From JAMXLO01 sp046735215 (GTDB lineage: Bacteria; Pseudomonadota; Alphaproteobacteria; Acetobacterales; Acetobacteraceae), in the NCBI GenBank assembly GCA_046735215.1, contig JBKPSV010000217.1, forward strand, positions 1-19,518: 19,518 bases of DNA, in the 5' to 3' direction. Position 1 is the stretch's first letter. Every line of letters begins with the position of its first letter. Positions 1-6,901 of this stretch are shown here, piece by piece. The position numbers and the translations under genes are program-made. The notes beneath the pieces are model-generated. The model worked only from the letters and a program-made list of their open reading frames with translations. It was not told where the DNA came from and made no database searches.

Positions 1-1
1 C

Positions 2-820
2 GGCAAGCGCTACTACATGCCGCTGCAATACGTTGTGCTGTATCTTTATGTGCGGCTCGACTTGTTGGCCAAGCAGAACTTGAAACCGCCGACGAATTTC
101 GACGAGTTTCTGACCGCGGCCAAGGCGCTGACCGGCGGCGAGCTGTGGGGCTTCGGCATGCGCGGCGGCTCCGGCGGCCATGATTCGTGGATGCCGTTCG
201 CGTTCGGCACCGGCGCAAAGCCGGTGAAGGGCGGTTTCGCCTCGCCGCAGGCGATGGCGCAGAACCGCTACTTCATCGACCTCTATCGCACGCACAAGGT
301 CTGCCCACCATCGGCGCCGACCGATGCATTCCTGCAAATCGTCAACAATCTGAAGTCTGGCCGTGTTGCCATGACGGTGCACCACATCAGTACCGCCAAC
401 ACGATGGCGGAGACGTTTGGCGACAACATCACCGCGATACCAGTTCCGCGTGGCCCGAACGGCGGTGGCTTCGCCACGTTCGGCGACGGCTCCAATGCCG
501 TGTTCAGCGCCAGCAAGAACCCCGAGGCGGCCTGGACCTGGATCTCCTGGTTGTCCACCGGGCCCAACAACGTGCTGTACAATAAGGCGGCAGGACAGAT
601 GACCGTGACCACCTCTGGTGCAGCCAACTGGACGCTGCACCCGAAGCGCTTTGTCCAAGCCACAGTGGATTCACTGCCCATCGCCGGCGTGCTGCCGAAC
701 CTGCCGCAGACCGCCGACTTCACCCGCGTGGTCTGGCCACAGAACACGCAGAAGGCGCTGCTAGGTCAGGTCCAGCCCGACGAGATGATGCAGACGTTCG
801 AGAAGCTGTTCTTCGGTTGA
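2..820 (+). CDS. Sugar-type ABC transporter substrate-binding protein, C-terminal part
   Basis: This is the C-terminal portion of an extracellular solute-binding protein of family 1 (the UgpB/MalE group), which captures a solute in the periplasm and delivers it to the MalF/MalG-type permeases encoded next. The reading frame is open from the first bases of the window, so the signal peptide and N-terminal lobe lie upstream; the internal ATG near position 17 is not the real start. Family features are the segment with PPTNFDEFLTAAKAL near the left edge, the later block with PRGPNGGGFATFGDGSNAVF, and the block with KNPEAAWTWISWLS, all typical of the second lobe of these proteins. The stop overlaps the next reading frame, as in a coupled operon. 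The ligand cannot be told from this fragment. Family confidence is high; the substrate is unknown. Confidence 0.9.
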   Translation, partial: GKRYYMPLQYVVLYLYVRLDLLAKQNLKPPTNFDEFLTAAKALTGGELWGFGMRGGSGGHDSWMPFAFGTGAKPVKGGFASPQAMAQNRYFIDLYRTHKVCPPSAPTDAFLQIVNNLKSGRVAMTVHHISTANTMAETFGDNITAIPVPRGPNGGGFATFGDGSNAVFSASKNPEAAWTWISWLSTGPNNVLYNKAAGQMTVTTSGAANWTLHPKRFVQATVDSLPIAGVLPNLPQTADFTRVVWPQNTQKALLGQVQPDEMMQTFEKLFFG

Positions 821-1746
821 ATTCGACGGCCCGCGCATCCCCGCTCCCCTTGCGGGAGGGGGTCAGGGGGAGGGGGCATCGCCTCCGCTCCACCGCCACC
901 CCTTGGCTGATGCTGACCCCGGCGCTGGCGGCGGCAGCAGTCCTGGTGCTGCTGCCCGTGCTCGATACTCTGTGGCTGTCGCTGCACGACGTCATTCTGT
1001 ACCGCCCGCGCCTGCGCCCATTCGTCGGGCTGGCGAACTATGCACGCGCTTTGAGTGATCCAGTGTTCTGGGAGAGCCTGGGCAACTCGCTGATCTGGGT
1101 GATTGGCGCCGTGTCACTGCAGTTCACTCTGGGCTTTGCCGCCGCCCTTTTGCTGAACCGCAGCTTCGCCTGGCGCGGCGTCGCACGGGCACTGGTGGTG
1201 GTACCCTGGGCGCTGCCGTCCGTGATCATCGGGCTGATCTGGACCTGGATGCTCGACTTCAATCTGGGCGTATTGAACAACATTGGCGTGCAGCTAGGCA
1301 TCCTGCCGCATTCAATTCCCTGGCTCGCCCAGCCTAGCACCGCGATGGTGGGCGTGATCGTTGCCGTGATGTGGCAAGGATTTCCTTTTTTCGCGGTCAC
1401 GCTGCTTGCTGGACTGCAGGCGATCCCCAGCGACCTTTATGAGGCCGCGGCGATCGACGGCGCCGGCGCGTGGGGCAAATTTTGCCACATCACGCTGCCT
1501 GGTCTGGCAGGGGTCATCGCAACGGCGCTGCTGCTGCGAATGATCTGGGTGGCGAACTCGCTCGACCTGATCCTGGTGATGACGGGTGGTGGTCCCGGCA
1601 CGGCAACGCAGACGCTACCGCTGCACGCGTTTCTCACTGCCTGGTCAGGTGGGAATTACGGGCAGGGTTCGGCACTCGCGGTGCTGCTCACGTTGCTGCT
1701 GCTGGGCGTGGTGGTGACCTACGTCTGGCGAAGCCGCAACGAATAG
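817..1746 (+). CDS. Sugar ABC transporter permease, MalF/UgpA type
   Basis: An inner-membrane permease of the binding-protein-dependent transport family, one half of the heterodimeric channel with the MalG-type protein at 2449-3294. About six hydrophobic segments can be seen from residue 30 onward. The ATPase-coupling EAA loop reads DLYEAAAIDGAGAW followed by ITLPGL at roughly residues 207-230, and the MTGGGPGTATQTLPLHAF block is typical of MalF/UgpA proteins. The longest frame starts at a TTG at 817 that overlaps the preceding stop by four bases; the first in-frame ATG is at 910, at the very edge of the first membrane helix. The first 25 or so residues are translated from a palindromic repeat (838-877), so the native start may have been overwritten. 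Function is secure; the true start is not. Confidence 0.9.
   Translation: MNSTARASPLPLREGVRGRGHRLRSTATPWLMLTPALAAAAVLVLLPVLDTLWLSLHDVILYRPRLRPFVGLANYARALSDPVFWESLGNSLIWVIGAVSLQFTLGFAAALLLNRSFAWRGVARALVVVPWALPSVIIGLIWTWMLDFNLGVLNNIGVQLGILPHSIPWLAQPSTAMVGVIVAVMWQGFPFFAVTLLAGLQAIPSDLYEAAAIDGAGAWGKFCHITLPGLAGVIATALLLRMIWVANSLDLILVMTGGGPGTATQTLPLHAFLTAWSGGNYGQGSALAVLLTLLLLGVVVTYVWRSRNE
838..877 (+). repeat. REP-like GC-rich palindromic element
   Basis: This short stretch carries a CCCGC (840-844) / GCGGG (852-856) stem with a 7-base loop, followed by purine-rich runs AGGGGG and AGGGGGTCAGGGGG-like blocks. It resembles the dispersed intergenic palindromes of many GC-rich proteobacterial genomes, whose translation gives peptides such as PLPLREGVRG. 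Here it lies inside the N-terminal frame of the permease gene rather than in a spacer. No second copy was seen in this window. The assignment rests on appearance alone. Confidence 0.55.
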
Positions 1747-1753
1747 GAGGAGA

Positions 1754-2421
1754 GTGATGTGGCCGCGCAATACGCTGACTGATCGCCTCGGGCTGGACTG
1801 CCCAATCATCGTGGCGCCGATGGCACGGGCTACGACACCAGAGCTGCTGGCCGCGGCGGTAAGCAACGCGGGCGGCCTGGGTTCGCTTGGGCTTGCGGCA
1901 CCGCCATCAGACGCGGCAGAGGAACAGGTCGCTGCGTTCCCCTGGTATGTCGAAACGCAGCCTCAACATCAATTTCTTCTGCCACGTGGATCCTGGCGAC
2001 GTAAGCAGCGCCGGCGCCAATGCGTGCGCGTCTGCAGCCTTATTACACTGCGAAAGACCTCGGCAATGTGCGCCGACGCCCGGCGTGCCGTGCAGCCCAT
2101 TTGCACCCGAGCAACTCGACCTTGTGCTGCGTCACCGTCCAAGGGTTCTCAGCTTCCATTTTGGTCTGCCGCAACCAGAGCTACTGCGCCAAGTGAGATC
2201 GAGCGGCGCCTTCGTGATAAGCAGCGCAACGACAGTTGCCGAGGCGTGGTGGCTCGACGCACAGGGCGCCGATGCAGTGATTGCTCAAGGACTCGAGGCT
2301 GGCGGGGACACCGATCGTGATTTTCCTCCCCATGCTGGCGGGCCAGGCGGCAGCCCTGAGCCGCGAGATGGCGGCGGGTGATCTCGTCCGGTATTGGCGG
2401 GGGAGACGGCCCCGTGTCTGA
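1754..2421 (+). pseudogene. Nitronate monooxygenase (2-nitropropane dioxygenase family), degraded
   Basis: Remnant of an FMN-dependent nitronate monooxygenase, a TIM-barrel enzyme that oxidises alkyl nitronates. A good Shine-Dalgarno AGGAGG (1746-1751) precedes GTG 1754 / ATG 1757. The N-terminus with LDCPIIVAPMARATTPELLAA and NAGGLGSLG is intact in frame 2. Homology then jumps between frames: LNINFFCHVDPGD in frame 3, RLQPYYTAKDLGNV in frame 1 near 2029, PTPGVPCSPFAPEQLD through PRVLSFHFGLPQPELL and ISSATTVAEAWWLDAQGAD to AQGLEAGG in frame 3, and finally MLAGQAAALSREM in frame 1. At least four frameshifts are present. The barrel portion between AQGLEAGG and LAGQAAALSREM, normally over a hundred residues including the phosphate-binding glycine region, is missing. 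It is certainly non-functional. Its position between the two permease genes is odd because the flanking genes look intact. Confidence 0.85.
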
Positions 2422-2448
2422 CCAAGGCCGGCTCGTGACGCCTCCTGT

Positions 2449-3294
2449 GTGGGTTCCATTGGGGTAATGCCAACAAGATTGCGCCGTCTGGTCGGCACGG
2501 AATTTCCTGTTGCCGTCATCCTCGCCTTTGCACTGCTGCCATGGGTCTGGATGATGCTGTCATCGATCCGTCCCGACTCGGAGCTGACGCATTCGCCTAT
2601 CGCGCTGTGGCCCCACCAACTCACGCTGATCCACCACATCGAGCTGCTGCGCCGCACCAGCTTTGCACAGAACCTACGCGACAGCCTGATCGTCGCATCC
2701 GGTGCCACTTCGCTGGGCCTCGTGCTGGCACTGCCGGCCGCCTATGCCTTTTCGCGGTTTCGCTTCCGAGGCCGCAATCTGTTGCGCACACAGTTCCTGG
2801 TGATCAACATGTTCCCGGTGGTCATGCTGATCCTGCCGCTGTTCGTGTTGATGCGGGACCTGGGGCTGCTCGATACCTACTTCGCGCTGATCGCCGGGCA
2901 CGCCACGTTCACCCTGCCGTTCGCGATCTGGTTGCTGACCAGCTACGTCGACGGCATTCCACAGGAGCTTGACCAGGCGGCGATGATCGACGGCGCTACG
3001 CGCATGCAGGCGATGCTGTTCGTGGTGCTGCCATTGGCTATGCCTGGCGTGGTGGCAGTCGGCATTTATCTGTTCATCACTTCCTGGAACGAGTACCTGT
3101 TCGCGCTGATGATGACTGGGCGGAATGTGCGCACAGTGACAGTCGCGCTACAGCTCTTCATCGGCGAGAACCAGATTCAGTGGGGCTTGCTGATGGCCGG
3201 GGGCACCTTGGTTGCATTGCCCGCCACCATCCTGTTCCTGTTCGCGCAACGCCGCCTGGTCGGCGGGCTGACCGGAGGTGCGGTGAAGGGATGA
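2449..3294 (+). CDS. Sugar ABC transporter permease, MalG/UgpE type
   Basis: The second inner-membrane permease of the first importer, partner of the protein at 817-1746. Roughly six transmembrane segments are visible, beginning with VAVILAFALLPWVWMML. The EAA loop reads QELDQAAMIDGATRMQAM followed by VVLPLAMPG at about residues 178-206, and the C-terminus ends GLTGGAVKG, a typical MalG-family ending. The frame opens at GTG 2449; ATG 2467 is the alternative, and neither has a convincing Shine-Dalgarno, which fits translation once having been driven from the now-broken upstream gene. Length (281 or 275 aa) is normal. No ATP-binding subunit follows; it must be encoded upstream of the window or elsewhere. 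Family assignment is secure, substrate unknown. Confidence 0.92.
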   Translation: MGSIGVMPTRLRRLVGTEFPVAVILAFALLPWVWMMLSSIRPDSELTHSPIALWPHQLTLIHHIELLRRTSFAQNLRDSLIVASGATSLGLVLALPAAYAFSRFRFRGRNLLRTQFLVINMFPVVMLILPLFVLMRDLGLLDTYFALIAGHATFTLPFAIWLLTSYVDGIPQELDQAAMIDGATRMQAMLFVVLPLAMPGVVAVGIYLFITSWNEYLFALMMTGRNVRTVTVALQLFIGENQIQWGLLMAGGTLVALPATILFLFAQRRLVGGLTGGAVKG

Positions 3295-3429
3295 AGTCTT
3301 TTAAGGAGGAGAAACCCTCTACTTTCTCCGAAGCGGTCTATTGGAGCATCTTAGAAAACTCTGATCGGCTCCTCACGCTCAAGTCAGGGAATATCACGAC
3401 TTAACCTCAGGTATTTTCGCATACATAGT
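3295..3429. other. Intergenic, tail of first importer operon
   Basis: No convincing gene. A 37-codon frame starts at ATG 3291, overlapping the permease stop, and ends at 3404 (begins MKSFKEEKPSTFSEAVYW). It has no recognisable family and could be chance. A GGAGAAA (3308-3314) / TTTCTCC (3323-3329) stem with an 8-base loop sits just after the permease and may help end the transcript, although no T-run follows it. Base composition drops in GC from here to about 4480. Confidence 0.4.
3308..3329 (+). terminator. Hairpin after the MalG-type permease gene
   Basis: A perfect 7-bp inverted repeat, GGAGAAA and TTTCTCC, with an 8-base loop, lies 14 bases after the permease stop codon. It is A/T-containing and lacks a T-tract, so it is a weak candidate for a terminator or a 3'-end stabilising hairpin. 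Confidence 0.25.
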
Positions 3430-4331
3430 CAAGTTGCCGTGTTGATGCCTTCGATGCGAACGGCCAGCGTGTCATCTTCCAGCCCCGTAAGTGCACTTTT
3501 CATCAAGGTGAACTCTGTCGTTCTAATTGGAGTTCCTTCGAAAGCATCGCGATAGGAGACAAGGCCTCGGAAGTATATCGCCATGTGGCCGGATCTCATG
3601 TCCGCCACCTGGTTTGCGGCAAGCTGGCACGCTCTCCTTGAGATAATAGTACTCGCGCCAGGCCCGAGAACAAATGTAGGCTGTTCAAGCTCTTCCGGAA
3701 GGGGAAGTTCCCGAAGAGGCTCGATGCCTTAAAATATGGTCGCGGCGATTCGCATCTCATACGCCGGGGTTGTTCCAAAGTTACGGACTTCGCAAGCCAT
3801 CATGGGAGCGTCGGTGAACAAACCGACAATCCTAGGCTTGCTGGGGAAGACATATGCACGCAGCTGCTGTCTGGCAGTCCGTTCCGCACCATGTACTAGC
3901 TTTCGAGTGTGCCACCATAAGAGAAGCGTTGCCAGAAACAATAGAGCATTGAAGAAAATCAGTGCGAGATCTGTAATCTTGAGTCTCAGGCGAAAGAGAA
4001 TCACGTACTCCGAAGCCTCGCTGGTTCGCTCTTCACCCTTCGACTGAGCTGCGACGGCAACAGGAGCGTCCGACTGACCGTCCTTGGCCGCAGGGTCACG
4101 ATCGTGTTTAACCGCCCCGGTATCCTTCCCGAACTGCTGGCCGCTGAGAGTTGCATATGCCTCGCGTTTCTCGGCTGTAAGAGGGGCTGGATTACGACTA
4201 ACCAGTGCGACCGAGGCCGCGAAAGTTAGCAGGACAACCAACGGCAGTAGATTTCTGGGCAAGCTCACCCCGCTTTTCCGGCCTACGAAGATGAAACCGC
4301 GAAGGGACGGCTTCGTAAAGCGGACCGGCAT
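3430..4331 (-). pseudogene. Two-TM membrane protein with soluble C-terminal domain, broken by in-frame TAA
   Basis: Residues 1-200 are read from ATG 4331: a first hydrophobic segment at about 28-44, a charged linker, a second segment at about 121-140 (LALIFFNALLFLATLLLWW), then TRKLVHGAERTARQQLRAYV and VRNFGTTPAYEMRIAATIF. A TAA at 3729-3731 stops the frame, but about 99 further codons continue with the same protein: LPLPEELEQPTFVLGPGAS, SGHMAIYFRGLVSYRDAF and LMKSALTGLEDDTLAV, ending near 3430. This order (two TMs, RQLRAYV, NFGTTPAY, then a small beta-rich domain with the YFxGxVxYRDxF motif) is that of an uncharacterised protein family common in alphaproteobacteria. The full product would be about 300 aa. 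I read it as one gene with a nonsense mutation, or a 200-aa truncated product. The last few codons were read by eye and the 3' end is good to a few bases. Confidence 0.65.
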
Positions 4332-4561
4332 TCATTCGCGACGAAACAGACTTGATTACAGAAGCTCCTTGTTTATGGCGGTCAACCACGGTCCGGGAAC
4401 CGCTGCATCATGCCCAACACGATGTACACATCCGACGCTCAGGATGGTGCGATACACGGCTCTAAAATCCGGGTTGCATGAACATTGGCCCAGCGCTTTA
4501 CCGTCGAGGTAGATTGGAGCACCGCACGCGGGGCGTTTGATGGGCGGCCGCTGCTACAGGC
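4332..4561. other. Intergenic with a start-less 66-codon minus-strand frame
   Basis: Between the dimethylformamidase-like gene and the broken membrane protein gene there is no gene with a proper start. On the minus strand a stop-to-stop frame from 4553 to 4356 reads plausibly as protein (contains APIYLDGKALGQCSCNPDF, then VHRVGHDAAVPGPWLTA, ending NKELL) but has no ATG, GTG or TTG in its first third. It may be the eroded 3' end of a gene or chance. I do not recognise a family. Confidence 0.35.
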
Positions 4562-6745
4562 TTAGCCCGCGGCGAATCTGCGTACAACGTTCTCCAGCAA
4601 CCGCGAGATCGGACCTTCGAAGCCATTGCGCCACAAGCTGCCGCAGAAGGTAATGGAGCCCACGGCGAACACGGCACCACCCGCCGGCGTGTCGAAATAC
4701 ACGATCTCGCCTCGTGCCAGGTCAGGCACCGGCTCGCCGTTGATCGTGGTCGTGTTCGCCAGCAACTCTTCCGGCACGGTCAGGAACGAGGGTAGCGGGT
4801 CTTCCGAGCGCGCCAGGATTACGGCGTTGTCCGGCGTACCCAGCATCGGATCGGCACGGTCGAGTTCAAAGCCGGCGGCGCCGCCCCCTGATTGGCCGTA
4901 ATCGCCGAGTACATCTTCCTCGATACCATCGAACATCCAGGCGAAGCGGGCCTCGCGGGACGCAGGCAGCCGCCGATAGTGAGTGCCTTCGAACGCCGCC
5001 TGACAGGAGAAGCCTACGCCGGCCAGCATCTGTGGTGGCCGGCGGTTGCGGCGCCACAATCCGCCGAGTTGTCCATCGGTCTGGTGATAGTATTCGCCCG
5101 GTTCCGCGGCCCAAGTACGAATGCCACCTTCGGCGCGGCGCAACTCGATCAGATGCGGCGTCGCCTTGTGGCGCGTGATACGCCAGTAAAAGCCGTTGCC
5201 GCCGAGATAGCACAGGCGGCCGCCTTGTTTCGTGTAGGCGCTCAGCGCGTCGAGCGTGCCGGTCGTGTGATACTCCGGGTGCGATCCGGTCAGCAGGGCG
5301 CGATACGGTGCAACCAGCGCGACACCTTCCTCATCGAGGTCTTCATCCGTCACGATATCGAAGTCGAAGCCTTTGGCTTCGAGCCAGGCCAGCAAGTGCA
5401 GGTCCGCCGGATAATGGCGCATGCCCGAGCCGCGTGGGTCGTTGAATGTCAGGAAACCAGGCCGCATCGTCAGGATCGGCCGATGCCGCGTCGAGAACGA
5501 AATTCCACTCCCGTCCCGGTGCTTGTTGTAGGTCGAGTGGCTGTAGGTATGGAATCTGTTGGGACTGTGCGGATAGGCGTTCCACGCGGCGACCCGCTCG
5601 AAGTAGCCGTCGTCCATGCTTGCGCGCTCGTGATTGGCATACGCCTGATAGGTGAACGTCGATGCCAGGAACACAATAGGCGCGAATGGTCCCCGCCGCT
5701 TTGGCAAGACGTAGAGCGGCAGCCAATCTTCGCCGGCATCGCATGTCAGATGCAATGCGTACGCGCCGCTGTGCATGTCATCCGGCACTATCCAGGTGAA
5801 GTCGGCCTGCCACCTGCAGTCGCTCAGGTCGTCGTCATGGAAATGGATTGCGCCGTAGTCTTGCGGCGCGTGACGCCAGCAGTGCTCGGTGCCGCTCCAA
5901 CGCGTACCGACCACAGCGCGGGTCGGCGAATTGACCAGCCTGCCGGCACAGGCCTGTGGCCCGATATCGGTGATGATCTGCGTGTCGATGCCGCGCGAAA
6001 AGTCCCAGCCGGCCAGTAGATCCGGCGCCAGTGCCTCCAGTGTCACACCTGGATCGCTCCATGACGCGATGAAGCCGCGCAAAATGCCGGGATCCTCGAG
6101 TTTGCCGGTGAAATGACCGGTTGGCGCAGCGGCATTTTGCGCCGCCAGCAACACCTTCCCCCCGGTCGGCAGCCGAAGTTCGCTTGCATGTATGGCGGCT
6201 GTAGCGGGCGCGATGCTATCCAGCGGCTGCTGCCCGACCATCACGCGACCGCTGCCAGGATCAGCCGCAAGCCACACGCGATACCAGCGCGCAGCGGCGA
6301 CCGGTGTGCCGGTGGCGACAGCGACCTCACCGTTCGCACACCGCAGTCGGGCGCTCGCGCCATTGGCGCCGAACAGCAGTACAACGCTGGCATCGTCCGC
6401 TTCCTGCGCCAGCAGCGCCTGCTCGCTGTCAACGACACCAGCCCGCACCAGTACCGTCCAACTGCGCGCGGCACCCGATGCATCCGTCGGACCACGATCG
6501 ACGATCGCATAGGAACCGCGGCAGACCTCCTGCCGGCGACCGGTGAAGGCGGCATCAAAGTGCGAGGACAGATCCTCGAACCGAACGCCAGGACCGTGCG
6601 GATTGGGGTCGCCGCTCAGCACCCGCTCCAGCCGCGCACGATACGGGCCGGACGTGTTCATGCTGACAAAGGCTGTGAAGGTTTCGCCAGGACGATGCGA
6701 AAAACGGTCGAGGTAGCCGGTGATCGGCAATGCCTGCGTGCTCAT
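4562..6745 (-). CDS. N,N-dimethylformamidase large (beta) subunit-like protein
   Basis: Resembles the large subunit of N,N-dimethylformamidase, which hydrolyses DMF to dimethylamine and formate through a mononuclear iron site. The start chosen is ATG 6745 (727 aa, beginning MSTQALPITGYLDRFSHRPGE); a GTG seven codons upstream (6766) is possible. Residues about 85-235 look like a LamG/jelly-roll domain, and the rest from about 310 is the catalytic domain. The published Paracoccus enzyme binds iron with two Tyr and one Glu. Here the Tyr of TFTYQAY (about 366), the Tyr of HSTYNK (about 406) and the Glu of SHPEYH (about 491, two after a His) match that spacing closely. The small alpha subunit is not encoded nearby. 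Substrate is not proven; many homologs probably act on other amides. It is divergent from an orphan peptide-type binding protein. Confidence 0.82.
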   Translation of the reverse strand: MSTQALPITGYLDRFSHRPGETFTAFVSMNTSGPYRARLERVLSGDPNPHGPGVRFEDLSSHFDAAFTGRRQEVCRGSYAIVDRGPTDASGAARSWTVLVRAGVVDSEQALLAQEADDASVVLLFGANGASARLRCANGEVAVATGTPVAAARWYRVWLAADPGSGRVMVGQQPLDSIAPATAAIHASELRLPTGGKVLLAAQNAAAPTGHFTGKLEDPGILRGFIASWSDPGVTLEALAPDLLAGWDFSRGIDTQIITDIGPQACAGRLVNSPTRAVVGTRWSGTEHCWRHAPQDYGAIHFHDDDLSDCRWQADFTWIVPDDMHSGAYALHLTCDAGEDWLPLYVLPKRRGPFAPIVFLASTFTYQAYANHERASMDDGYFERVAAWNAYPHSPNRFHTYSHSTYNKHRDGSGISFSTRHRPILTMRPGFLTFNDPRGSGMRHYPADLHLLAWLEAKGFDFDIVTDEDLDEEGVALVAPYRALLTGSHPEYHTTGTLDALSAYTKQGGRLCYLGGNGFYWRITRHKATPHLIELRRAEGGIRTWAAEPGEYYHQTDGQLGGLWRRNRRPPQMLAGVGFSCQAAFEGTHYRRLPASREARFAWMFDGIEEDVLGDYGQSGGGAAGFELDRADPMLGTPDNAVILARSEDPLPSFLTVPEELLANTTTINGEPVPDLARGEIVYFDTPAGGAVFAVGSITFCGSLWRNGFEGPISRLLENVVRRFAAG

Positions 6746-6901
6746 GCAACGAAGGCTGGCGGGCACGATGCAACGCTGTCAAGGCGTGGCCGCAACAGGT
6801 GTCACGGCACCTTGACGGCCAATGCCCGCACCGTCACGATTCGCACATTACTGACAGCCTGCGATCAGGGGAACGGCGACCGCGCTTACCAGGAACCGCT
6901 G
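6746..6901. promoter_or_regulatory. Divergent control region with inverted repeat
   Basis: This 156-bp spacer must hold the promoters of both the dimethylformamidase-like gene (leftward) and the family-5 binding protein gene (rightward). It contains an inverted repeat, GCTGTCAAGG (6775-6784) and CCTTGACGGC (6810-6819), matching at nine of ten positions with a 25-base spacer, which is a plausible operator for a dimeric regulator. AGGA at 6891-6894 is the Shine-Dalgarno of the rightward gene, 7 bases before ATG 6902. No clear -35/-10 pair was identified. Confidence 0.5.

Noticed and set aside
3291..3404. Possible 37-codon gene overlapping the MalG-type permease stop
   Set aside because: No ribosome site of its own outside the permease coding region, no family resemblance, and too short to judge. 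It is kept only as a remark in the spacer entry.
4892..6019. Long plus-strand open frame of 375 codons
   Set aside because: It lies wholly antisense to the dimethylformamidase-like gene, whose strand has clear family motifs. The plus-strand translation is Arg/Val/Gln-rich with no recognisable domain, as expected from a high-GC shadow frame.
6113..6901. Upstream extension of the family-5 binding protein frame (791 codons in total)
   Set aside because: The extra N-terminal 263 codons are antisense to the neighbouring gene. A proper signal peptide with a Shine-Dalgarno begins at ATG 6902.
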